Notes under the pieces: generated by a model
What the model saw: the letters and a program-made list of their open reading frames with translations, nothing else
Told to the model about the DNA's origin: nothing
The model's database searches: none
Translations under genes and position numbers: made by a program
Shown: positions 22,201-35,014 of the stretch, one piece after another
Position numbering within the stretch: position 1 is the stretch's first letter
Layout: every line of letters starts with the position of its first letter
Origin: Saccoglossus kowalevskii
Lineage: Eukaryota; Hemichordata; Enteropneusta; Harrimaniidae
NCBI RefSeq assembly: GCF_000003605.2
Contig: NW_003138008.1
Span: forward strand, 1-35,550
Direction of reading: 5' to 3'
Length of the DNA stretch: 35,550 bases

Positions 22201-24980
22201 TTACACTGCAGCAATGGCTACAACACTTACACTGCAGCAATGGCTACAACACTTACACTGCAGCAATGGCTACAACACTTACACTGCAGCAATGGCTACA
22301 ACACTTACACTGCAGCAATGGCTACAACACTTACACTGCAGTGAACTTATTGATATTACATGTACACAGTCTGCAGCAATGGCTACCACACTTACACTGC
22401 AGTGAACTTATTGCTATTACATGTACACAGTCTGCAGCAATGGCTACAACACTTACACTGCAGTGAACTTATTGATATTACATGTACACAGTCTGCAGCA
22501 ATGGCTACAACACTTACACTGCAGCAATGGCTACAACACTTACACTGCAGCAATGGCTACAACACTTACACTGCAGCAATGGCTACAACACTTACACTGC
22601 AGTGAACTTTGCAATGGTATTACACAGTCTGCAGCAATGGCTACAACACTTACACTGCAGCAATGGCTACAACACTTACACTGCAGCAATGGCTACAACA
22701 CTTACACTGCAGCAATGGCTACAACACTTACACTGCAGCAATGGCTACAACACTTACATTGCAGCAATGGCTACAACACTTACACTGCAGTGAACTTATT
22801 GATATTACATGTACAGTCTGCAGCAATGGCTACAACACTTACACTGCAGCAATGGCTACAACACTTACACTGCAGCAATGGCTACAACACTTACACTGCA
22901 GTGAACTTATTGATATTACATGTACACAGTCTGCAGCAATGGCTACCACACTTACACTGCAGTGAAACTTATTGCTATTACATGTACACAGTCTGCAGCA
23001 ATGGCTACAACACTTACACTGCAGTGAACTTATTGATATTACATGTACACAGTCTGCAGCAATGGCTACAACACTTACACTGCAGCAATGGCTACAACAC
23101 TTACACTGCAGCAATGGCTACAACACTTACACTGCAGCAATGGCTACAACACTTACACTGCAGTGAACTTTGCAATGGTATTACACAGTCTGCAGCAATG
23201 GCTACAACACTTACACTGCAGCAATGGCTACAACACTTACACTGCAGTGAACTTTGCAATGGTATTACACAGTCTGCAGCAATGGCTACAACACTTACAC
23301 TGCAGCAATGGCTACAACACTTACACTGCAGCAATGGCTACAACACTTACACTGCAGCAATGGCTACAACACTTACATTGCAGCAATGGCTACAACACTT
23401 ACACTGCAGTGAACTTATTGATATTACATGTACAGTCTGCAGCAATGGCTACAACACTTACACTGCAGCAATGGCTACAACACTTACACTGCAGCAATGG
23501 CTACAACACTTACACTGCAGTGAACTTTGCAATGGTATTGCACAGTCTGCAGCAATGACTACAACACTTACACTGCAGCAATGGCTACAACACTTACACT
23601 GCAGTGAACTTTGCAATGGTATTACACAGTCTGCAGCAATGGCTACAACACTTACACTGCAGCAATGGCTACAACACTTACACTGAAGCAATGGCTACAA
23701 CACTTACACTGCAGCAATGGCTACAACACTTACACTGCAGCAATGGCTACAACACTTACACTGCAGCAATGGCTACAACACTTACACTGCAGTGAACTTA
23801 TTGATATTACATGTACACAGTCTGCAGCAATGGCTACCACACTTACACTGCAGTGAACTTATTGCTATTACATGTACACAGTCTGCAGCAATGGCTACAA
23901 CACTTACACTGCAGTGAACTTATTGATATTACATGTACACAGTCTGCAGCAATGGCTACAACACTTACACTGCAGCAATGGCTACAACACTTACACTGCA
24001 GCAATGGCTACAACACTTACACTGCAGCAATGGCTACAACACTTACACTGCAGTGAACTTTGCAATGGTATTACACAGTCTGCAGCAATGGCTACAACAC
24101 TTACACTGCAGCAATGGCGACAACACTTACACTGCAGCAATGGCTACAACACTTACACTGCAGTGAACTTATTGATATTACATGTACACAGTCTGCAGCA
24201 ATGGCTACAACACTTACACTGCAGCAATGGCTACAACACTTACACTGCAGCAATGGCTACAACACTTACACTGCAGCAATGGCTACAACACTTACACTGC
24301 AGTGAACTTTGCAATGGTATTACACAGTCTGCAGCAATGGTTACAACACTTACACTGCAGTGAACTTTGCAATGGTATTACACAGTCTGCAGCAATGGCT
24401 ACAACACTTACACTGCAGCAATGGCTACAACACTTACACTGCAGTGAACTTTGCAATGGTATTACAGTCTGTAGCAATGGCTACAACACTTACACTGCAG
24501 TGAACTTTGCAATGGTATTACACAGTCTGCAGCAATGCCTACAACACTTACACTGCAGCAATGGCTACAACACTTACACTGCAGCAATGGCTACAACACT
24601 TACACTGCAGTGAACTTTGCAATGGTATTACACAGTCTGCAGCAATGGTTACAACACTTACACTGCAGTGAACTTTGCAATGGTATTACACAGTCTGCAG
24701 CAATGGCTACAACACTTACACTGCAGCAATGGCTACAACACTTACACTGCAGTGAACTTTGCAATGGTATTACACAGTCTGCAGCAATGACTGCAACACT
24801 TACACTGCAGCAATGGCTACAACACTTACACTGCAGTGAACTTTGCAATGGTATAACACAGTCTGCAGCAATGGCTACAGCACTTACACTGCAGTGAACT
24901 TTGCAATGGTATTACACAGTCTGCAGCAATGGCTACAACACTTACACTGCAGTGAACTTTGCAATGGTATTACACAGTCT

Positions 24981-25058
24981 GCAGCAATGGCTACAGCACT
25001 TACACTGCAGCAATGGCTACAGCACTTACACTGCAGCAATTGCTACAACACTTACACT
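24981..25058 (+). repeat. Truncated G-array, 3 units, cycle 7
   Basis: This is the same derived arrangement as 15110-15187, at an offset of 9871 bp. The CAATTGC unit is 25033-25058. Confidence 0.93.
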
Positions 25059-25116
25059 GCAGCAATGGCTACAACACTTACACTGCAGTGAACTTTGCAA
25101 TGGTATTACACAGTCT

Positions 25117-25308
25117 GCAGCAATGGCTACAACACTTACACAGCAGTGAACTTATTGATATTACATGTACACAGTCTGCAGCAATGGCTACCACACTTAC
25201 ACTGCAGTGAATTTATTGCTATTATTGCTATTACATGTACACAGTCTGCAACAATGGCTACAACACTTACACTGCAGTGAACTTATTGATATTACATGTA
25301 CACAGTCT
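25117..25308 (+). repeat. D cassette 8
   Basis: D is 25204-25247. Eight A units (25309-25516) lead to K 25517. The upstream side is the truncated G-array 24981-25058. Confidence 0.93.
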
Positions 25309-26024
25309 GCAGCAATGGCTACAACACTTACACTGCAGCAATGGCTACAACACTTACACTGCAGCAATGGCTACAACACTTACACTGCAGCAATGGCTAC
25401 AACACTTACACTGCAGCAATGGCTACAACACTTACACTGCAGCAATGGCTACAACACTTACACTGCAGCAATGGCTACAACACTTACACTGCAGCAATGG
25501 CTACAACACTTACACTGCAGTGAACTTATTGATATTACATGTACACAGTCTGCAGCAATGGCTACCACACTTACACTGCAGTGAACTTATTGCTATTACA
25601 TGTACACAGTCTGCAGCAATGGCTACAACACTTACACTGCAGTGAACTTATTGATATTACATGTACACAGTCTGCAGCAATGGCTACAACACTTACACTG
25701 CAGCAATGGCTACAACACTTACACTGCAGCAATGGCTACAACACTTACACTGCAGCAATGGCTACAACACTTACACTGCAGTGAACTTTGCAATGGTATT
25801 ACACAGTCTGCAGCAATGGCTACAACACTTACACTGCAGCAATGGCTACAACACTTACACTGCAGCAATGGCTACAACACTTACACTGCAGCAATGGCTA
25901 CAACACTTACACTGCAGCAATGGCTACAACACTTACATTGCAGCAATGGCTACAACACTTACACTGCAGTGAACTTATTGATATTACATGTACAGTCTGC
26001 AGCAATGGCTACAGCACTTACACT

Positions 26025-26057
26025 GCATTTGAACTTTGCAATGGTATTACACAGTCT
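26025..26057 (+). repeat. Abnormal B module with GCATTTGAAC start (junction scar)
   Basis: A normal B starts GCAGTGAAC; here the start is GCATTTGAAC and the module is 33 bp. Upstream is a K-Cs stretch (25517-25998) like those in other cycles, and downstream is the B-A-B lead-in to a G-array. The abnormal bases sit at the join between two normally separate cassette types. Confidence 0.85.
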
Positions 26058-26115
26058 GCAGCAATGGCTACAACACTTACACTGCAGTGAACTTTGCAAT
26101 GGTATTACACAGTCT

Positions 26116-26323
26116 GTAGCAATGGCTACAGCACTTACACTGCAGCAATGGCTACAGCACTTACACTGCAGCAATTGCTACAACACTTACACTGCAGCAA
26201 TGGCTACAGCACTTACACTGCAGCAATGGCTACAGCACTTACACTGCAGCAATGGCTACAGCACTTACACTGCAGCAATGGCTACAGCACTTACACTGCA
26301 GCAATGGCTACAGCACTTACACT
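26116..26323 (+). repeat. G-array, 8 units, cycle 8
   Basis: It starts with a GTAG unit, and the CAATTGC unit is 26168-26193. It lies 91 bp downstream of the abnormal GCATTTGAAC junction at 26025. Confidence 0.93.
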
Positions 26324-26491
26324 GCAGCAATGGCTACAACACTTACACTGCAGCAATGGCTACAACACTTACACTGCAGTGAACTTTGCAATGGTATTGC
26401 ACAGTCTGCAGCAATGACTACAACACTTACACTGCAGCAATGGCTACAACACTTACACTGCAGTGAACTTTGCAATGGTATTACACAGTCT

Positions 26492-26683
26492 GCAGCAATG
26501 GCTACAACACTTACACAGCAGTGAACTTATTGATATTACATGTACACAGTCTGCAGCAATGGCTACCACACTTACACTGCAGTGAATTTATTGCTATTAT
26601 TGCTATTACATGTACACAGTCTGCAACAATGGCTACAACACTTACACTGCAGTGAACTTATTGATATTACATGTACACAGTCT
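26492..26683 (+). repeat. D cassette 9
   Basis: D is 26579-26622. Eight A units (26684-26891) lead to K 26892. Confidence 0.93.
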
Positions 26684-28527
26684 GCAGCAATGGCTACAAC
26701 ACTTACACTGCAGCAATGGCTACAACACTTACACTGCAGCAATGGCTACAACACTTACACTGCAGCAATGGCTACAACACTTACACTGCAGCAATGGCTA
26801 CAACACTTACACTGCAGCAATGGCTACAACACTTACACTGCAGCAATGGCTACAACACTTACACTGCAGCAATGGCTACAACACTTACACTGCAGTGAAC
26901 TTATTGATATTACATGTACACAGTCTGCAGCAATGGCTACCACACTTACACTGCAGTGAACTTATTGCTATTACATGTACACAGTCTGCAGCAATGGCTA
27001 CAACACTTACACTGCAGTGAACTTATTGATATTACATGTACACAGTCTGCAGCAATGGCTACAACACTTACACTGCAGCAATGGCTACAACACTTACACT
27101 GCAGCAATGGCTACAACACTTACACTGCAGCAATGGCTACAACACTTACACTGCAGTGAACTTTGCAATGGTATTACACAGTCTGCAGCAATGGCTACAA
27201 CACTTACACTGCAGCAATGGCTACAACACTTACACTGCAGCAATGGCTACAACACTTACACTGCAGCAATGGCTACAACACTTACATTGCAGCAATGGCT
27301 ACAACACTTACACTGCAGTGAACTTATTGATATTACATGTACAGTCTGCAGCAATGGCTACAACACTTACACTGCAGCAATGGCTACAACACTTACACTG
27401 CAGCAATGGCTACAACACTTACACTGCAGTGAACTTATTGATATTACATGTACACAGTCTGCAGCAATGGCTACCACACTTACACTGCAGTGAACTTATT
27501 GCTATTACATGTACACAGTCTGCAGCAATGGCTACAACACTTACACTGCAGTGAACTTATTGATATTACATGTACACAGTCTGCAGCAATGGCTACAACA
27601 CTTACACTGCAGCAATGGCTACAACACTTACACTGCAGCAATGGCTACAACACTTACACTGCAGCAATGGCTACAACACTTACACTGCAGTGAACTTTGC
27701 AATGGTATTACACAGTCTGCAGCAATGGCTACAACACTTACACTGCAGCAATGGCGACAACACTTACACTGCAGCAATGGCTACAACACTTACACTGCAG
27801 TGAACTTATTGATATTACATGTACACAGTCTGCAGCAATGGCTACAACACTTACACTGCAGCAATGGCTACAACACTTACACTGCAGCAATGGCTACAAC
27901 ACTTACACTGCAGCAATGGCTACAACACTTACACTGCAGTGAACTTTGCAATGGTATTACACAGTCTGCAGCAATGGTTACAACACTTACACTGCAGTGA
28001 ACTTTGCAATGGTATTACACAGTCTGCAGCAATGGCTACAACACTTACACTGCAGCAATGGCTACAACACTTACACTGCAGTGAACTTTGCAATGGTATT
28101 ACAGTCTGTAGCAATGGCTACAACACTTACACTGCAGTGAACTTTGCAATGGTATTACACAGTCTGCAGCAATGCCTACAACACTTACACTGCAGCAATG
28201 GCTACAACACTTACACTGCAGCAATGGCTACAACACTTACACTGCAGTGAACTTTGCAATGGTATTACACAGTCTGCAGCAATGGTTACAACACTTACAC
28301 TGCAGCAATGGCCACAACACTTACACTGCAGTGAACTTTGCAATGGTATTACACAGTCTGCAGCAATGACTGCAACACTTACACTGCAGTGAACTTTGCA
28401 ATGGTATTACACAGTCTGCAGCAATGGCTACAACACTTACACTGCAGTGAACTTTGCAATGGTATTACACAGTCTGCAGCAATGGCTACAACACTTACAC
28501 TGCAGCAATGGCTACAACACTTACACT

Positions 28528-28631
28528 GCAGCAATGGCTACAGCACTTACACTGCAGCAATGGCTACAGCACTTACACTGCAGCAATGGCTACAGCACTT
28601 ACACTGCAGCAATGGCTACAGCACTTACACT
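28528..28631 (+). repeat. G-type remnant, 4 units
   Basis: Four G-type units without a CAATTGC member are flanked like those at 19107-19210. An A unit reading GGCCACAAC lies upstream of both remnants (near 18892 and 28312), further linking the two regions. Confidence 0.9.
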
Positions 28632-29103
28632 GCAGCAATGGCTACAACACTTACACTGCAGTGAACTTTGCAATGGTATTGCACAGTCTGCAGCAATGAC
28701 TACAACACTTACACTGCAGTGAACTTTGCAATGGTATTACACAGTCTGCAGCAATGGCTACAACACTTACACTGCAGTGAACTTTGCAATGGTATTACAC
28801 AGTCTGCAGCAATGGCTACAACACTTACACTGCAGCAATGGCTACAACACTTACACTGCAGCAATGGCTACAACACTTACACAGCAGTGAACTTTGCAAT
28901 GGTATTACACAGTCTGCAGCAATGGCTACAACACTTACACTGCAGTGAACTTTGCAATGGTATTACACAGTCTGCAGCAATGGCTACAACACTTACACTG
29001 CAGCAATGGCTACAACACTTACACTGCAGCAATGGCTACAACACTTACACTGCAGCAATGGCTACAACACTTACACTGCAGCAATGGCTACAACACTTAC
29101 ACA

Positions 29104-30007
29104 GCAGTGAACTTTGCAATGGTATTACAGTCTGCAGCAATGGCTACAACACTTACACTGCAGTGAACTTTGCAATGGTATTACACAGTCTGCAGCAATG
29201 GCTACAACACTTACACTGCAGCAATGGCTACAACACTTACACTGCAGTGAACTTTGCAATGGTATTACACAGTCTGCAGCAATGGCTACAACACTTACAC
29301 TGCAGCAATGGCTACAACACTTACACTGCAGTGAACTTTGCAATGGTATTACACAGTCTGCAGCAATGGCTACAACACTTACACTGCAGCAATGGCTACA
29401 ACACTTACACTGCAGTGAACTTTGCAATGGTATTACACAGTCTGCAGCAATGCCTACAACACTTACACTGCAGCAATGGCTACAACACTTACACTGCAGT
29501 GAACTTTGCAATGGTATTACAGTCTGTAGCAATGGCTACAACACTTACACTGCAGTGAACTTTGCAATGGTATTACACAGTCTGCAGCAATGCCTACAAC
29601 ACTTACACTGCAGCAATGGCTACAACACTTACACTGCAGTGAACTTTGCAATGGTATTACACAGTCTGCAGCAATGGTTACAACACTTACACTGCAGTGA
29701 ACTTTGCAATGGTATTACACAGTCTGCAGCAATGGCTACAACACTTACACTGCAGCAATGGCTACAACACTTACACTGCAGTGAACTTTGCAATGGTATT
29801 ACAGTCTGCAGCAATGACTGCAACACTTACACTGCAGCAATGGCTACAACACTTACACTGCAGTGAACTTTGCAATGGTATAACACAGTCTGCAGCAATG
29901 GCTACAGCACTTACACTGCAGTGAACTTTGCAATGGTATTACACAGTCTGCAGCAATGGCTACAACACTTACACTGCAGTGAACTTTGCAATGGTATTAC
30001 ACAGTCT
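29104..30007 (+). repeat. R block variant (904 bp), cycle 8
   Basis: The marker order is that of the 932-bp R block, but one A unit (26 bp) is missing after the second ATGCCTAC unit. The linker before the ATGACTGC unit is Bs (29778-29807) instead of B. Together these account for the 28-bp difference. Confidence 0.88.
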
Positions 30008-30215
30008 GTAGCAATGGCTACAGCACTTACACTGCAGCAATGGCTACAGCACTTACACTGCAGCAATTGCTACAACACTTACACTGCAGCAATGGCTACA
30101 GCACTTACACTGCAGCAATGGCTACAGCACTTACACTGCAGCAATGGCTACAGCACTTACACTGCAGCAATGGCTACAGCACTTACACTGCAGCAATGGC
30201 TACAGCACTTACACT
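30008..30215 (+). repeat. G-array, 8 units, cycle 9
   Basis: The first unit starts GTAG and the CAATTGC unit is 30060-30085. It follows the 904-bp R block. Confidence 0.93.
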
Positions 30216-30383
30216 GCAGCAATGGCTACAACACTTACACTGCAGCAATGGCTACAACACTTACACTGCAGTGAACTTTGCAATGGTATTGCACAGTCTG
30301 CAGCAATGACTACAACACTTACACTGCAGCAATGGCTACAACACTTACACTGCAGTGAACTTTGCAATGGTATTACACAGTCT

Positions 30384-30575
30384 GCAGCAATGGCTACAAC
30401 ACTTACACAGCAGTGAACTTATTGATATTACATGTACACAGTCTGCAGCAATGGCTACCACACTTACACTGCAGTGAATTTATTGCTATTATTGCTATTA
30501 CATGTACACAGTCTGCAACAATGGCTACAACACTTACACTGCAGTGAACTTATTGATATTACATGTACACAGTCT
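30384..30575 (+). repeat. D cassette 10
   Basis: D is 30471-30514. Eight A units (30576-30783) lead to K 30784. Confidence 0.93.
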
Positions 30576-33540
30576 GCAGCAATGGCTACAACACTTACAC
30601 TGCAGCAATGGCTACAACACTTACACTGCAGCAATGGCTACAACACTTACACTGCAGCAATGGCTACAACACTTACACTGCAGCAATGGCTACAACACTT
30701 ACACTGCAGCAATGGCTACAACACTTACACTGCAGCAATGGCTACAACACTTACACTGCAGCAATGGCTACAACACTTACACTGCAGTGAACTTATTGAT
30801 ATTACATGTACACAGTCTGCAGCAATGGCTACCACACTTACACTGCAGTGAACTTATTGCTATTACATGTACACAGTCTGCAGCAATGGCTACAACACTT
30901 ACACTGCAGTGAACTTATTGATATTACATGTACACAGTCTGCAGCAATGGCTACAACACTTACACTGCAGCAATGGCTACAACACTTACACTGCAGCAAT
31001 GGCTACAACACTTACACTGCAGCAATGGCTACAACACTTACACTGCAGTGAACTTTGCAATGGTATTACACAGTCTGCAGCAATGGCTACAACACTTACA
31101 CTGCAGCAATGGCTACAACACTTACACTGCAGTGAACTTTGCAATGGTATTACACAGTCTGCAGCAATGGCTACAACACTTACACTGCAGCAATGGCTAC
31201 AACACTTACACTGCAGCAATGGCTACACACTTACACTGCAGCAATGGCTACAACACTTACATTGCAGCAATGGCTACACACTTACACTGCAGTGAACTTA
31301 TTGATATTACATGTACAGTCTGCAGCAATGGCTACAACACTTACACTGCAGCAATGGCTACAACACTTACACTGCAGCAATGGCTACAACACTTACACTG
31401 CAGCAATGGCTACAACACTTACACTGCATCAATGGCTACAACACTTACACTGCAGCAATGGCTACAACACTTACACTGCAGCAATGGCTACAACACTTAC
31501 ACTGCAGTGAACTTATTGATATTACATGTACACAGTCTGCAGCAATGGCTACCACACTTACACTGCAGTGAACTTATTGCTATTACATGTACACAGTCTG
31601 CAGCAATGGCTACAACACTTACACTGCAGTGAACTTATTGATATTACATGTACACAGTCTGCAGCAATGGCTACAACACTTACACTGCAGCAATGGCTAC
31701 AACACTTACACTGCAGCAATGGCTACAACACTTACACTGCAGCAATGGCTACAACACTTACACTGCAGTGAACTTTGCAATGGTATTACACAGTCTGCAG
31801 CAATGGCTACAACACTTACACTGCAGCAATGGCTACAACACTTACACTGCAGCAATGGCTACAACACTTACACTGCAGCAATGGCTACAACACTTACACT
31901 GCAGCAATGGCTACAACACTTACATTGCAGCAATGGCTACAACACTTACACTGCAGTGAACTTATTGATATTACATGTACAGTCTGCAGCAATGGCTACA
32001 ACACTTACACTGCAGCAATGGCTACAACACTTACACTGCAGCAATGGCTACAACACTTACACTGCAGTGAACTTTGCAATGGTATTGCACAGTCTGCAGC
32101 AATGACTACAACACTTACACTGCAGCAATGGCTACAACACTTACACTGCAGTGAACTTTGCAATGGTATTACACAGTCTGCAGCAATGGCTACAACACTT
32201 ACACTGCAGCAATGGCTACAACACTTACACTGAAGCAATGGCTACAACACTTACACTGCAGCAATGGCTACAACACTTACACTGCAGCAATGGCTACAAC
32301 ACTTACACTGCAGCAATGGCTACAACACTTACACTGCAGTGAACTTATTGATATTACATGTACACAGTCTGCAGCAATGGCTACCACACTTACACTGCAG
32401 TGAACTTATTGCTATTACATGTACACAGTCTGCAGCAATGGCTACAACACTTACACTGCAGTGAACTTATTGATATTACATGTACACAGTCTGCAGCAAT
32501 GGCTACAACACTTACACTGCAGCAATGGCTACAACACTTACACTGCAGCAATGGCTACAACACTTACACTGCAGCAATGGCTACAACACTTACACTGCAG
32601 TGAACTTTGCAATGGTATTACACAGTCTGCAGCAATGGCTACAACACTTACACTGCAGCAATGGCGACAACACTTACACTGCAGCAATGGCTACAACACT
32701 TACACTGCAGTGAACTTATTGATATTACATGTACACAGTCTGCAGCAATGGCTACAACACTTACACTGCAGCAATGGCTACAACACTTACACTGCAGCAA
32801 TGGCTACAACACTTACACTGCAGCAATGGCTACAACACTTACACTGCAGCAATGGCTACAACACTTACACTGCAGCAATGGCTACAACACTTACACTGCA
32901 GCAATGGCTACAACACTTACACTGCAGCAATGGCTACAACACTTACACTGCAGTGAACTTATTGATATTACATGTACACAGTCTGCAGCAATGGCTACCA
33001 CACTTACACTGCAGTGAACTTATTGCTATTACATGTACACAGTCTGCAGCAATGGCTACAACACTTACACTGCAGTGAACTTATTGATATTACATGTACA
33101 CAGTCTGCAGCAATGGCTACAACACTTACACTGCAGCAATGGCTACAACACTTACACTGCAGCAATGGCTACAACACTTACACTGCAGCAATGGCTACAA
33201 CACTTACACTGCAGTGAACTTTGCAATGGTATTACACAGTCTGCAGCAATGGCTACAACACTTACACTGCAGCAATGGCTACAACACTTACACTGCAGCA
33301 ATGGCTACAACACTTACACAGCAGTGAACTTTGCAATGGTATTACACAGTCTGCAGCAATGGCTACAACACTTACACTGCAGTGAACTTTGCAATGGTAT
33401 TACACAGTCTGCAGCAATGGCTACAACACTTACACTGCAGCAATGGCTACAACACTTACACTGCAGCAATGGCTACAACACTTACACTGCAGCAATGGCT
33501 ACAACACTTACACTGCAGCAATGGCTACAACACTTACACA

Positions 33541-34472
33541 GCAGTGAACTTTGCAATGGTATTACAGTCTGCAGCAATGGCTACAACACTTACACTGCAG
33601 TGAACTTTGCAATGGTATTACACAGTCTGCAGCAATGGCTACAACACTTACACTGCAGCAATGGCTACAACACTTACACTGCAGTGAACTTTGCAATGGT
33701 ATTACACAGTCTGCAGCAATGGCTACAACACTTACACTGCAGCAATGGCTACAACACTTACACTGCAGTGAACTTTGCAATGGTATTACACAGTCTGCAG
33801 CAATGGCTACAACACTTACACTGCAGCAATGGCTACAACACTTACACTGCAGTGAACTTTGCAATGGTATTACACAGTCTGCAGCAATGCCTACAACACT
33901 TACACTGCAGCAATGGCTACAACACTTACACTGCAGTGAACTTTGCAATGGTATTACAGTCTGTAGCAATGGCTACAACACTTACACTGCAGTGAACTTT
34001 GCAATGGTATTACACAGTCTGCAGCAATGCCTACAACACTTACACTGCAGCAATGGCTACAACACTTACACTGCAGCAATGGCTACAACACTTACACTGC
34101 AGTGAACTTTGCAATGGTATTACACAGTCTGCAGCAATGGTTACAACACTTACACTGCAGTGAACTTTGCAATGGTATTACACAGTCTGCAGCAATGGCT
34201 ACAACACTTACACTGCAGCAATGGCTACAACACTTACACTGCAGTGAACTTTGCAATGGTATTACACAGTCTGCAGCAATGACTGCAACACTTACACTGC
34301 AGCAATGGCTACAACACTTACACTGCAGTGAACTTTGCAATGGTATAACACAGTCTGCAGCAATGGCTACAGCACTTACACTGCAGTGAACTTTGCAATG
34401 GTATTACACAGTCTGCAGCAATGGCTACAACACTTACACTGCAGTGAACTTTGCAATGGTATTACACAGTCT
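33541..34472 (+). repeat. R block (932 bp), cycle 9
   Basis: This copy has the same length and marker sequence as 10761-11692, 22,780 bp away. Translations of corresponding frames agree wherever I compared them, so base identity appears near complete; I did not run a base-by-base alignment. Confidence 0.9.
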
Positions 34473-34654
34473 GTAGCAATGGCTACAGCACTTACACTGC
34501 AGCAATGGCTACAGCACTTACACTGCAGCAATTGCTACAACACTTACACTGCAGCAATGGCTACAGCACTTACACTGCAGCAATGGCTACAGCACTTACA
34601 CTGCAGCAATGGCTACAGCACTTACACTGCAGCAATGGCTACAGCACTTACACT
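34473..34654 (+). repeat. G-array, 7 units, cycle 10
   Basis: The first unit starts GTAG and the CAATTGC unit is 34525-34550. Four G-type units follow it instead of five, a single-unit loss that distinguishes this array from the otherwise similar one at 11693. Confidence 0.93.
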
Positions 34655-34822
34655 GCAGCAATGGCTACAACACTTACACTGCAGCAATGGCTACAACACT
34701 TACACTGCAGTGAACTTTGCAATGGTATTGCACAGTCTGCAGCAATGACTACAACACTTACACTGCAGCAATGGCTACAACACTTACACTGCAGTGAACT
34801 TTGCAATGGTATTACACAGTCT

Positions 34823-35014
34823 GCAGCAATGGCTACAACACTTACACAGCAGTGAACTTATTGATATTACATGTACACAGTCTGCAGCAATGGCTACCAC
34901 ACTTACACTGCAGTGAATTTATTGCTATTATTGCTATTACATGTACACAGTCTGCAACAATGGCTACAACACTTACACTGCAGTGAACTTATTGATATTA
35001 CATGTACACAGTCT
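34823..35014 (+). repeat. D cassette 11
   Basis: D is 34910-34953. Eight A units (35015-35222) lead to the K start at 35223. Confidence 0.93.

Larger units (their letters stand above)
17571..24980 (+). repeat. Cycle 6 of the higher-order repeat (7410 bp), the longest
   Basis: G-array 17571-17778 and D cassette 17999-18190 are followed by eight A and then B 18399, with no K. A B-rich stretch contains the most diverged patch in the window (18760-18892) and leads to a four-unit G-type remnant (19107-19210). Further on are K 20227 (ending in Bs), 25-bp A units at 19579, 20848 and 20899, and ATGGCGAC units near 20580 and 21183. A B-rich stretch then leads to K 22338, K 22898 (one-base insertion) and K 23789. 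Another ATGGCGAC unit near 24118 precedes a B-rich end that matches cycle 3's end. Confidence 0.85.
24981..26115 (+). repeat. Cycle 7 of the higher-order repeat (1135 bp), the shortest
   Basis: The cycle opens with the same truncated three-unit G-array as cycle 4 (24981-25058), then A, B, A, D cassette 25117-25308, eight A, K 25517-25809, five A (last ending ACATT), A and Cs 25966-25998. In place of the usual three A and B(TTGCAC), it has one G-type A and an abnormal module starting GCATTTGAAC (26025-26057), then A and B into the next G-array. The abnormal module marks a rearrangement junction. Confidence 0.88.
26116..30007 (+). repeat. Cycle 8 of the higher-order repeat (3892 bp)
   Basis: G-array 26116-26323, D cassette 26492-26683, eight A and K 26892-27184 are followed by a Cs stretch (27315-27347) and K 27426-27718. 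An ATGGCGAC unit (CpG at 27755), a B-rich stretch with Bs 28078-28107 and a four-unit G-type remnant (28528-28631) come next. After another B-rich stretch the cycle ends in an R block 904 bp long (29104-30007). Confidence 0.87.
30008..34472 (+). repeat. Cycle 9 of the higher-order repeat (4465 bp)
   Basis: G-array 30008-30215, D cassette 30384-30575, eight A and K 30784-31076 are followed by a stretch with two 25-bp A units (31213-31237, 31264-31288) and Cs 31289-31321. One unit starting GCATCAATGG begins near 31425. K 31504, Cs 31953, K 32336, an ATGGCGAC unit (CpG at 32665), C, eight A and K 32950 follow. The cycle ends in a full 932-bp R block, 33541-34472. Confidence 0.88.

Noticed and set aside
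22421..23686. 421-codon open frame, and numerous shorter plus-strand frames, as protein-coding genes
   Set aside because: The same peptide repeat occurs in all three forward frames, the frames overlap one another, start codons are just the ATGG of each unit, and ends are set by linker TGA or variant stops. There is no codon-position bias, unique domain or flanking gene structure.
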